DNA of 64,000 bases, taken from contig OX155950.1 of the NCBI GenBank assembly GCA_944548615.1, positions 37,303,155 through 37,367,154 on the forward strand, written 5' to 3'. Origin of the DNA: Micropterix aruncella. Lineage: Eukaryota; Arthropoda; Insecta; Lepidoptera; Micropterigidae. Below, in pieces: positions 1-11,033 of this stretch. The notes beneath the pieces are model-generated. The model had not been told where the DNA came from, ran no database searches, and worked only from the letters and a program-made list of their open reading frames with translations. A program made the translations under genes and the position numbers. Each line of letters begins with the position of its first letter. The stretch's first letter is position 1.

Positions 1-172
1 TGAAATGATAAAATAATGAAAGGGCACTTATCTGGTCTGTGGCGACCAGGAGTGACTCCACGCCTTTTTCTTCTCTTCTTTCAGTGTTTGCTAAGTGTTT
101 CCTGCTGTGGTATTGGAACCTGTTACTGTCTCCTACATCGGCAACACAACAATGCGAAAGACGAGAATGAAT
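1..172 (-). repeat. Penelope pseudo-LTR, 3' copy
   Basis: Matches 3498-3669 at 170 of 172 positions; the differences are a T/A near 100 and a T/A near 138. It contains a small hairpin, CTGGTC/GACCAG, near 32-49. I looked for the hammerhead ribozyme core reported for Penelope repeats (CTGANGA plus GAAA) on both strands and did not see it. Confidence 0.85.
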
Positions 173-457
173 GCTGGAAAATAATAGGCGATTAGTGTTT
201 CTTAAATATTAATGATTTTTATAAAATGTATATCAATATTTCGGCTCAGCTGTCGTCAAGATATGTGACATTTCTGAAATCGAACAATTCGTTGAAAATT
301 TAAATTCAAGGAATCGCACAAAAAGAAATGGATTAATAATATTTTACACGATTTAGTTAAGGTACCATAACCAACCGTGCAAAACGGTATTTTAAAATGA
401 ATGATTATAAATTAAAATAAAAAGCATTTGATGATTATGATAATATGATAAACCTTA

Positions 458-3388
458 TTAATTTTGCCTATTGAGACCGGAACCTTTGCAAGCGCCTAAA
501 ATATAAATATAAGCCAATTCCCAAGATTTGACGTCCCTTTCTTTTGCATTATCCCCAAGGCATTTTATTATTTTAACTTTAAAACATTGATCAAAAGATA
601 AATTATGCGCCCTGGCATGCAAAGATATTGGGAGTTGGCTTTCATTTCCTACACTAGCCCTATGATTATTTAGTCTAATATTAAGTGGTGTTGTTGTTTC
701 ACTGATATAAAAGGCATCACAAGTCCTGCACAGAAGTTGATATACTATATTTTTTGAAATACAACTGCAATGAAAGGGAACCCTGTAACTATTAGTAGTA
801 TTTGGACTGGTAAAAAAAGGACTTAGATCTAACAGAGGACAAGTTTTACAACGTGGACGACCACAAGGTTGAAGGCCAAAAGTATTATTACCAATAGTGA
901 AATTTTGATTATTTTTTGTTTTGTTTAATATTGATCTAATATTAGGTGGTCTGCGGAAAGATAAAATTGGCGGTGAATCTAAGAGATCCTTAGTGGATGC
1001 ATCATTAGAAATGATGGGGAATAAATCACATAATATATCTCGCAGTTTCTCAGCACCAGGAAAATAAGTGGTGCTAAGAAAGATTTTATTATTATTATTA
1101 TTTTTATTTGAAGAAATTTTAGGTTTTGGTATATATTTTACTTCAGAGTTTAGAATATGTTTATCCAATAGAGGAGCAGGGTATTTTCTTTCAAGAAGAG
1201 ATTGCTTTAGATTATTGAGATATTTATCTAAATTTTCTTTGTTGTTAACTAAATGGTGTCCGCGAATGGACATTGAATAGGGAATGGATCTCTTGGTGTG
1301 AATTGGATGACAGCTATCAAAGTGTAAATACTGTTCTTTATTTGTAGGTTTTATATGAATCGCGGTTTTAATTTTACCTTCGGAAATTGTTAAATCAACA
1401 TCTAAGAAAGTAATTTGTGATTTAGAAATGGTATGAGTGAAATTCAAAGGGCCAAAATTATTTAGGTCGTCAAGAAAGGTTGTTAGAGTAGTTTGTCCGT
1501 GTGGCCAAATCATTACTATGTCGTCAATAAATCTATACCATAATATGGGTTTTAAATTTTGCGTTTGAAGAAAATTTTGCTCGAATAATCCCATGAAAAG
1601 GTTGGCATACGAAGGTGCCATTCGCGTGCCCATAGCAGTCCCTTTAATTTGAAGATAAAATTCATCTTCAAAGGAGAAAGCATTACACGTTAAGACAAAC
1701 TCGGCTAATTTGCAAAGAAAATCCGTAGAAGGTATTTGAGGATGAGGTCTCTCATCAAGAAAATAAGAAATGGCTTCCAATTCTAAATTATGAGGAATAT
1801 TGGTATACAGGGATATGGCGTCAATAGTAACAAATAATAGGTCGTCTGACTTTGGAATTACAGTATTCTTTAAAATATCAATAAAATGATAGCTGTCTTT
1901 GATATGAGAATTTAGATTTTTCACAAAAGGTTGTAAAAAATAATCTACAAAAGCCGAAATTCTTTCTGTCGGAGAGTTAAAGCTTGCGACTATTGGTCGT
2001 CCAGGATTATTAGGCTTGTGAATTTTAGGTAATAGGTAAAAATTTGGAGTTCTGATAGGATCAGGAATTAAAGTTTTAACATCTTCGTCTGATAATTTTT
2101 CATTTGATTTATTTTGTTCAATATATTTTTTTATTTTCACTGCAAAATTTTTGTTTGGATCTCTGGATAGTTTTTTATAGAAAGTTTCATCTCTAAGTTG
2201 TCTCAAGCCTTCAGTAACATAGTCAGTTTTGTTAAGTATGACAGTAGTGGAACCTTTATCAGCCGGCAAAATGACGATGCTGGTATCCTTGCTAAGACTC
2301 TCAAGAGCTGCACGTTCATCTACTGACAAGTTTGATGTTGGTTTGAGGCTATTTAGAAAATATGGCTGTGTTACTTTGTTTAATAAAATAGTAATAAAAT
2401 TTTCTACCGGATGATTTTTTGGTAATGGATGGGGTTCTTTATTAGAGTGTGGACGAAATTGAGCTAGTGCATTGTGTAATTTAATATTATTATTGTTATT
2501 CTTTTGATTTGAATGCCAAAATTCGCGCCATCTTAAATTACGACAAAATTTAACAACATCATTACCAAAACTAAAATGGTTCACATTTTGAGTCGGTGTG
2601 AAATTTAGACCTTTAGCTAATACTAAATATTCATTGTGGTTAATTACTTTGGATGATAAGTTTTTAACAGCATTTTTTTCTCTAGGAGATGGACCTTGTA
2701 TATTATTAGAATATGATACTGATGGTGTTATACTGTTATTAATTTGGTTTACTAATGTGGCACGTATTGGTACGGAATCTGATACTAATGGAAATATATT
2801 GTTAGTAATTTGGTTTACTGATAGGGTGTGCATCGGTGAGGAAAGAGTACGTTGGTGAACTGCTGGGATAACATTTCGAAGTGAATTTGAATTCCTTGTT
2901 TTGTTAACATTGGAATGACTGTAATTTGAAATGGAAACTGGGTTCAAAATGTTTCGTGTATTGTTACTTGGGATAATGCAAATTTTCTGAAAGTTCTTTA
3001 GTAAATTAAGGAACTTTTTATCGTGTTTTAATCTAATATTTCGTAAATCTGTTACAGAATTGTTAACTATTTTATGAGCTTCTTGAAATAAGAAAGGAGA
3101 ATGTGTTGTTATCATGTTAACATAAAAACACAGTGAGTTTAAATGTTTATCAACCAAAATTTGATATTCATTTCGCAAAACAGACGTAATTTCCATTGAA
3201 TACCTTAAACGGATTGCAGTAAAATCATATTGAATTTCTGTACTATTTGCTGCGAAAGGAAATTTTGGTAATAACCCTTTAGGGCAAATGTTGTTTTCTA
3301 AACATTTAGAAAGAAATTCAACGTGTCCCGTGAATTTAGCTGTCTTAAGTGAATGGTAATTTATTTGGTTTAACCACTGAGTGTACAT
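458..3388 (-). CDS. Penelope-like ORF: reverse transcriptase + GIY-YIG endonuclease
   Basis: 976 residues with no internal stop. The element would copy its RNA into DNA at a nick made by its own endonuclease, in the nucleus. The N-terminal 330 residues are Asn-rich linker. The RT has LPADKG (374-379), PKIHKP (454-459), motif A TIDAISLYTNIP with Asp523, motif B GTAMGTRMAPSYANLFM (583-599) and motif C FIDDIV with Asp622-Asp623. A Cys motif CGRPRCKTC (842-850) precedes the GIY-YIG domain: IVY at 881-883, YIS at 894-896, Arg905, His909 and Glu957. Known family members usually have YIG or YVG, so Ser896 in place of Gly is odd. The first Met, 109 bp inside the right repeat, was chosen; an in-frame extension was not checked. 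Length fits full-length arthropod elements. Family assignment is firm; activity is inferred. Confidence 0.9.
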   Translation of the reverse strand: MYTQWLNQINYHSLKTAKFTGHVEFLSKCLENNICPKGLLPKFPFAANSTEIQYDFTAIRLRYSMEITSVLRNEYQILVDKHLNSLCFYVNMITTHSPFLFQEAHKIVNNSVTDLRNIRLKHDKKFLNLLKNFQKICIIPSNNTRNILNPVSISNYSHSNVNKTRNSNSLRNVIPAVHQRTLSSPMHTLSVNQITNNIFPLVSDSVPIRATLVNQINNSITPSVSYSNNIQGPSPREKNAVKNLSSKVINHNEYLVLAKGLNFTPTQNVNHFSFGNDVVKFCRNLRWREFWHSNQKNNNNNIKLHNALAQFRPHSNKEPHPLPKNHPVENFITILLNKVTQPYFLNSLKPTSNLSVDERAALESLSKDTSIVILPADKGSTTVILNKTDYVTEGLRQLRDETFYKKLSRDPNKNFAVKIKKYIEQNKSNEKLSDEDVKTLIPDPIRTPNFYLLPKIHKPNNPGRPIVASFNSPTERISAFVDYFLQPFVKNLNSHIKDSYHFIDILKNTVIPKSDDLLFVTIDAISLYTNIPHNLELEAISYFLDERPHPQIPSTDFLCKLAEFVLTCNAFSFEDEFYLQIKGTAMGTRMAPSYANLFMGLFEQNFLQTQNLKPILWYRFIDDIVMIWPHGQTTLTTFLDDLNNFGPLNFTHTISKSQITFLDVDLTISEGKIKTAIHIKPTNKEQYLHFDSCHPIHTKRSIPYSMSIRGHHLVNNKENLDKYLNNLKQSLLERKYPAPLLDKHILNSEVKYIPKPKISSNKNNNNNKIFLSTTYFPGAEKLRDILCDLFPIISNDASTKDLLDSPPILSFRRPPNIRSILNKTKNNQNFTIGNNTFGLQPCGRPRCKTCPLLDLSPFFTSPNTTNSYRVPFHCSCISKNIVYQLLCRTCDAFYISETTTPLNIRLNNHRASVGNESQLPISLHARAHNLSFDQCFKVKIIKCLGDNAKERDVKSWELAYIYILGACKGSGLNRQN

Positions 3389-3497
3389 AATGGATGTGAT
3401 TGCAACATAATTAAAATTAGGTAATATTTTAATATTTGATTGTAAATGTGTAAATTATTATTTTTTCTAATTGAAATTATGTTTATTACTAAATAAA

Positions 3498-3669
3498 TGA
3501 AATGATAAAATAATGAAAGGGCACTTATCTGGTCTGTGGCGACCAGGAGTGACTCCACGCCTTTTTCTTCTCTTCTTTCAGTGTTTGCTAAGTGTTACCT
3601 GCTGTGGTATTGGAACCTGTTACTGTCTCCTACAACGGCAACACAACAATGCGAAAGACGAGAATGAAT
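3498..3669 (-). repeat. Penelope pseudo-LTR, 5' copy
   Basis: Second copy of the 172-bp direct repeat. It lies upstream of the ORF in the element's own orientation, so any promoter of the element should sit here. The ORF start codon is 110 bases further in. Confidence 0.85.
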
Positions 3670-3700
3670 CATTTTCATTCTCATAATTTCAATTTGAAAA

Positions 3701-6125
<2,425 letters not shown>

Positions 6126-6151
6126 ATTGGTTTTTTGTAAAATCTTTTTTT

Positions 6152-6600
<449 letters not shown>

Positions 6601-6866
6601 TATGTATTATGCAATGCAACGTAAGTTCATAACATCAAAAGAGTCAGCTCATCGATACCATTGATTTTATAAAATCAATGTCGATACCTTTAAACAAAAA
6701 GCAGCATCCCTAGATACGGGTCTCTGACCTAGTTAGGAATGCGGATAGACATTTTCACCATAGGATGTGCTCAATCTCTCCCAAATCAACCATAGTATGT
6801 TAATGGTTTGTATATGACATAATTATAAAGTTATTGTAAATTAATAAATAAATAAATAAAAAAAAA
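6601..6866 (+). repeat. Possible retroposon 3' end with (AAAT)n/A tail
   Basis: Unique-looking sequence ends in TTAATAAATAAATAAATAAA plus an A run at about 6840-6866, the kind of tail left by LINE or SINE insertion. A palindrome, GATTTTATAAAATC, lies near 6663. I recognise no coding sequence. Confidence 0.35.
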
Positions 6867-6951
6867 TCACATTCCGCTCACGCGTATTGCCTTGTCTCGT
6901 TCACAGGAACTAATTTCCGATTTTAGTTCAGGAAGAAACGCAATCGAGCCC
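6867..6951. repeat. Dispersed repeat, copy 1
   Basis: From TCACATTCCGCTC to CAATCGAGCCCA this matches 19271-19357 with scattered substitutions. Same orientation, 12.4 kb apart. No class assigned. Confidence 0.7.
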
Positions 6952-7617
6952 ATTGTTAGGTAGAGCAAAGCAGCCATTACGCAGGGTCTCTGACTCATGT
7001 AGATAGATGGCGCCAGTGTCGCGTGACACACGTCGCAGTTTGAGCCAGTGGGCGGCCACTTCCATAGAAAGAAAATTTGTATGGAGCCAGCGACTATCAA
7101 GGTGGCAACTTAACTATGCCACAATAACACGAAATGCGGTTGTCAGCCTGCGAGACGCGTCTGCCTACTTTTCCGCGAGCTGTATATTGTCTTTGCTCTG
7201 TCTGACCATCACACATACTGCGCATTTTGCTGCGCATACGCACGCATAGCATCCGCACACCGCTTCCGCTCTGCTGTCAGTCGTGCGTGTGATCAATGGT
7301 GCGTCTTATGTGCGTTGTTTGCTTACCGTTTGCTGCGTCACTTGTGTTTTACGTCTTACCGGCTTCATTTTGGGTTTTTCGAGTTTTGTGCCGCCTCTCG
7401 GGAAGTGACGATGTATAAGAAATGTGTACATAGTTTGCGGACTAATTAGGCGCAAGAGAGGAGAACCTGAGGGTGTGAGTGTCTTTTATGGCAGTATTTT
7501 TAATGGCACATTTTTTCATAGTAGGTATTAATATTTATTTTAATACGAGACATCAATAAACCGTATGCTTGATTCGTAATTTTGTTTTTATTTCTATCGA
7601 TTTATGTATCCGGTAAG
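6952..7617. other. GC-richer intergenic stretch
   Basis: CpG is denser here than in the surroundings. A CTCF-like TAGATGGCGCC lies at about 7004-7014. A TCAGTCGTG near 7278 resembles an arthropod initiator. Only short ORFs such as one of 36 codons at about 7309 are present, and none resembles a known domain. It may be the 5' end of an unannotated gene or a CpG-rich repeat. Confidence 0.3.
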
Positions 7618-7701
7618 GGTGGGCTACACTGGCTTGTGGCGTTTTTATCGATATCGATAGGTGGGCTGCACTGGCTTGTGGCGTTTTTATCGATATCGAT
7701 A
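7618..7701. promoter_or_regulatory. Tandem 42-bp repeat with DRE (TATCGATA) motifs
   Basis: Two 42-bp units, 7618-7659 and 7660-7701, differ at about one base. Each ends in TATCGATATCGATA, which holds two overlapping TATCGATA words. In Drosophila this word is the DRE bound by DREF, and CGATA clusters bind BEAF-32. The sequence match is direct; any role here is inference, and no intact gene starts within 3 kb. Confidence 0.5.
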
Positions 7702-8380
7702 AATAGGCTGGTTAATGATTAACTATTGCATTGGTCAGATGTTGCCATTTCGCAAGACCAGAGGGTTGCCATTCTGCTAAAACCAGAGTGTTGAAAAAGA
7801 GTGTGACAGACACATTCTACAAGAAATTGCGACGGTTGGCTGCAATGCGGTTTTTGTGCTGTTGGCTATATTATAGTCGCTGGTACTAACAAAAGTGAAT
7901 TTCGATTCAAATGTACTGAGTTCCGCATCTTATTTATATGATCAGTGGTTTGAGCTAAAAATTGACGCTTACAAGGCTTTCGTTTGCTTCGTTTGCTTAT
8001 TACTCGTTAGTACGTGCACAGATTAAGACGAAAGTGGTTGCGTTAGTTAGTTAAAAAAAAGTTCTAAGCAAACTGACCCTCAAGTGCAGTTAAAAACTCA
8101 TACCAACAACAAATACATTACAAAACGTTTATGTACATGTTGGGACGTGTAACTATTTTCCTCCTTTGGATCAATGACGCATTGATTTTGACGATGTCAA
8201 ATGAAATATTTCTTCAATAATTGGTCCATCGTAAGTAATACAACCTGTTTTGGACTTTTTAGTTAAGTTTTTGTAACGACAGGCAATTTATAATTATTAG
8301 AAACAACCTGATCGCGCCGAAAAGCACGTTTCTATTAGAGAATATGCCAGGTATGTCATGACGGTCGTGGCGTGTCACTC
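7702..8380. other. Intergenic
   Basis: A phrase containing GTTGCCATT and CCAGAG occurs twice near 7741-7795. No coding or RNA signal seen. Confidence 0.4.
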
Positions 8381-8385
8381 GTGGC

Positions 8386-8431
8386 GCTTTATATAGACTC
8401 GCGCCGGCCGCCGCCGCTGCACGCAGTCAGT
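8386..8431 (+). promoter_or_regulatory. TATA-type core promoter candidate
   Basis: GCGCTTTATATAGACTCG is followed by TCAGTTG at 8427. The spacing from TATA to initiator is 35-39 bp, slightly long. Nearly the same TATA context, CGCTTTATATAGGCTCG, recurs at about 15276, so both may derive from one repeated element. No coding sequence follows that I recognise. Confidence 0.3.
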
Positions 8432-8664
8432 TGCCCTCGATGCTCAAGTAATAAAACGGTTTTCATTAAATATTTTTGGTTAATGAATTTATTCATACAC
8501 AAACTTTATGTTTTTGGAATGTATCTACTCATTCAGACCTATAATTTGATACTAAACACGATCTATATATACATATTTTTAATTATTTGACTTTTGGGGT
8601 TAGAGGCCGGTTATGTGACATTTTGGTACCCTTTGTCACTTGGATGACGATTCTAACAATACTA

Positions 8665-8712
8665 CAACTTCTAAATCGGTTCAAGCATTTAGAAGTCATT
8701 ATGGGTTAAAGA
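8665..8712 (+). repeat. Dispersed repeat fragment (AATCGGTTCAAGC family)
   Basis: CTTCTAAATCGGTTCAAGC followed by ATTTAGAAGT matches about 21090-21130 and 24757-24795. These are parts of a family whose 3' side reads GGGCAGTCGTGTAAAAAG, seen at about 9700, 21185 and 25254. Confidence 0.6.
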
Positions 8713-8832
8713 CTCGGACAAACAGCAAATAAGCAATTACTAATAAAATGTTTTTTGAAAAAAAACAAAACAATACATTTTTCGAAAAAATTTTTTTTTT
8801 TCAATTTTAACATTTGAAAAATAGTATAAAAA

Positions 8833-8933
8833 GAGTTAAGCTCGTTGCGCCATCTAGCGGTGGATAAAATATCTCGAATATTGTTTATTTGCGATATTTC
8901 ACCTATTGCTAGATGGCGCAGCGCGCTCAACGC
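8833..8933. promoter_or_regulatory. Imperfect hairpin carrying two CTCF-like sites
   Basis: Arms 8833-8876 and 8891-8933 are inverted copies with about a dozen differences, conserved best at the core GCGCCATCTAGC. The left core (8847-8860, minus strand) reads CCGCTAGATGGCGC. The right (8907-8920, plus strand) reads TGCTAGATGGCGCA. Both fit the CTCF consensus CCASYAGRKGGCR closely. The two sites point away from each other. The motif may instead be part of a MITE that spreads such sites. Confidence 0.5.
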
Positions 8934-8989
8934 TTATCAAACTTTTATTTATTAGTCGAGTTTTATAATAGATGCGGCACTCGGGGACT

Positions 8990-9552
8990 GCCGCGGTAAA
9001 GCTATTGCATAGCATTTTTAACCACTTATGCAATTATAATTATTTATTTATTTTATTTTTTCTGATATCAGATAACTGCGCTCTATCGGAAAACGTTGAA
9101 ATTATTCCGAATCATTTGCGGCTGCGAAAGCAAATGATTCGGAATAATTTAAACGTCTTCCGATAGAGCGCCGCGCGCGAATTTTTTATTCGATAAAGCA
9201 AAAAAACGGATTATTTGAAAAAAATTGTAGATAAAAAGATAGATAATTAAATTATCTTTAAAATGGTGCAGGTTTCATAATAATACGCCAGATAGTATTT
9301 GCGTAGTAGTCGTTTTTGTGTTCGGTTAGACCTAATTTCACAAATTAATTACACTATGTAATATAAACAAATTCTAAAATATTCAAAGCTAAAAATATTA
9401 GGAAAATGTTCTTGTTTAACATATATTTTTTTCGGATCGTAAGCAGTACTCTTTTAAACGTAATTAACAGTTTAAAATCATTAATTTTCGTTAAGAAATT
9501 TCTTCATTCGGTCGCCGCGCTGCTAGGCCCGCGATAAAAGCTATGCAATAGC
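8990..9552. mobile_element. MITE-like segment around a strong hairpin
   Basis: Two versions of a word containing CCGCG and GCTATTGCATAGC or its complement lie at about 8990-9013 and 9527-9552, enclosing AT-rich sequence and the hairpin at 9078-9171. No transposase. Boundaries and class are uncertain. Confidence 0.4.
9078..9171. repeat. Hairpin with 42-bp arms and 10-bp loop
   Basis: Arm 9078-9119 (GCGCTCTATCGG to ATCATTTGC) pairs with 9130-9171 at 40 of 42 positions. The loop is GGCTGCGAAA. The size suits a small-RNA precursor or a foldback MITE. No expression evidence is available. Confidence 0.85.
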
Positions 9553-9654
9553 TTAAAAAAAAGATATTTCTTTAGTTGTTTTTAAGTTGCTTTTTTGCTC
9601 GTATTGATTCACTCACTTCAAGGATGTGACTAATTAAAAACTCATCCTATACAC

Positions 9655-9716
9655 ATACGTTCATACATGAAACCCTGAAAACATTACACTCCTTTCTGGG
9701 CAGTCGTGTAAAAAGA
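9655..9716 (+). repeat. Dispersed repeat fragment (GGGCAGTCGTGTAAAAAG family)
   Basis: ACATGAAACCCTGAAAACA to GTAAAAAGAG matches the 3' part of copies near 21150-21200 and 24815-24840. Confidence 0.6.
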
Positions 9717-9766
9717 GAGACGCGGGTGAACGAGTGAATCGGCATTGACTCTTCGCAGTCGACCTA

Positions 9767-10412
9767 CCAAGGGATTTTTCTTTTATGTACCATATTCAGG
9801 TGTAATTTTAATGTTGTATTGCACCGAAAAGCTTTCTCGCACTCGTTACACTTGTTTTGTTTTGTTTCAGATGAACAGGCCTGTTGTGCGCTGTCAAGTT
9901 AGACTTTACACTAAACGCACGCTAACACTCCTCACGCACAGTTGATTTTCTAGTTTTGGGTACTACTTTTGAAATTGGACCATATTCCCGTGTCTGAATT
10001 AGTTTTGTTTTTTGTAGTACGGCGCGTCGCACTGCTGACACGTGAAATGTTTCATTTTGCCGTGGACGCTTTCGAAGTGTTGTTTCAATTAGTTGACTTA
10101 CTAGGTAATTCTTTATGGCATTCCAGACAGGAGTATTTTCATTGACTGCCTAAAAACCGTCTGCCGTCTAAGGCTAGCTCGGCGGATGAGATATTTATAG
10201 CATTTCTCACAATAATTTTTAGAATGATTATGCGCTTCATTAATATGTTCTTTTAAGGTTTCTCACTCAAAACACTAAAATCCTTTCAACTTAATGAATT
10301 CAATCGATGTGCGACCTTGCATTCGATTCGGCAACGAACGAACGGTCACATTGCTCACAGACGAATAGGTACTCATTTTGGTGTTTCTTCTCCGTTTTAC
10401 GGCTTCGACCTC
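9767..10412 (-). pseudogene. Decayed multi-finger C2H2 zinc-finger gene
   Basis: Minus-strand translation in shifting frames recovers at least five C2H2 fingers. In 5' to 3' order they include CEQCDRSFVAESNARSHID, CEKCYKYLIRRASL, CLECHKE, CQQCDAPYY (10020s), EEC*RAFSVKSNLTAHNRPVH with an in-frame stop, and CNECEKAFRCNTTLKLHLNM-VH. Linkers such as VHGKMKHF resemble the VHLKLKKF linkers of the gene at 11034. Stops, at least three frameshifts and a lost cysteine show that it is dead. It is probably an old inverted duplicate of the neighbouring zinc-finger gene. Broken frames hide it from simple ORF finding. Confidence 0.75.
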
Positions 10413-10576
10413 CGAATATTCATGAAATTAGTCCAATTCTATAATTATTATAGTTTCTGATTATTTCTATTTATGGTACCTAAAGTTTTTAAACTACGCC
10501 GCGTTGTATTTTTGCCGTTCGTTAAAATAGCGGTTGAAAAACTAATAATTAGTATAACATTATATTTTGTTCATAT

Positions 10577-10783
10577 TTCAGTGAACCAATAAAAACAAAA
10601 ATGTTGTTTATGGGAGTTATTTTTATGGCATACATGACAAACCGGCGTTGAGCCCCGGTCGTTGACGTGCGATAGAATGAATTATGTATTGAACAGAAAA
10701 CACCCCTAGTTGACAGTTCTCTCCTTGTCTACGGTCATTCTTATCTGACGTTTTATCGTTTGTCCCCCTTGCTTCGTTGAGTA
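10577..10783 (+). repeat. Duplicated 5' region of the zinc-finger gene, upstream copy
   Basis: Matches 10814-11025 with substitutions and small indels, offset about 240 bp. Shared words include TCAGT, GACGTGCGATAGAAT, CCCCTAGTTGACAGTTCT and TCATTCTTATCTGACG. It diverges just before the point where the other copy reaches the start codon, so this copy lacks a gene. Confidence 0.85.
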
Positions 10784-10785
10784 GG

Positions 10786-10818
10786 TATATTTTTACATAT
10801 TTTTGTTTAATTATCAGT
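10786..10818 (+). promoter_or_regulatory. TATA box plus initiator for the zinc-finger gene
   Basis: TATATTTTTA begins at 10786 and the arthropod initiator TCAGT lies at 10814-10818 with its A at 10816, exactly 30 bp downstream. That is the canonical spacing. The leader to ATG 11034 would be about 218 nt. The upstream duplicate keeps TCAGT (10578) but has only a weak TATAAC at the matching place. Confidence 0.55.
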
Positions 10819-11033
10819 AAACGAATTTAATAAACGCATTTTGTCCCGTTTTTGGGAGTTTTTTTTTATGGCATGGGACAAAACGGCTTTGAGTCCACGG
10901 TCGTCGACGTGCGATAGAATAATATTATCGAATAGGAAGCCTCCCCTAGTTGACAGTTCTTCTTGTCTGTGGTCATTCTTATCTGACGTTTATCGTTTGC
11001 ACGTTGCCTTGATTCGTTGCGGTTCGTTCCGCG

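Larger units (their letters stand above)
1..3669 (-). mobile_element. Penelope-like retroelement with flanking direct repeats
   Basis: A 172-bp sequence at 1-172 recurs at 3498-3669 in the same orientation with two mismatches, and the minus-strand ORF lies between. A reverse transcriptase plus GIY-YIG endonuclease ORF between long direct repeats is the usual layout of Penelope-like elements, whose repeats are called pseudo-LTRs. Reading on the minus strand, the right copy is 5', the ORF follows, and 173-457 is the 3' untranslated part. The left copy starts at base 1, so the element may continue outside the window. Just beyond the right copy, GAGAATGAA at about 3660 pairs with TTCATTCTC at about 3673, a small inverted repeat at the 5' boundary. 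The near-identity of the repeats suggests a recent insertion. Confidence 0.88.

Noticed and set aside
1..172. Hammerhead ribozyme in the Penelope repeats
   Set aside because: Known for this class, but I found neither CTGANGA nor a matching GAAA core with stems on either strand. Only a simple 6-bp hairpin is present.
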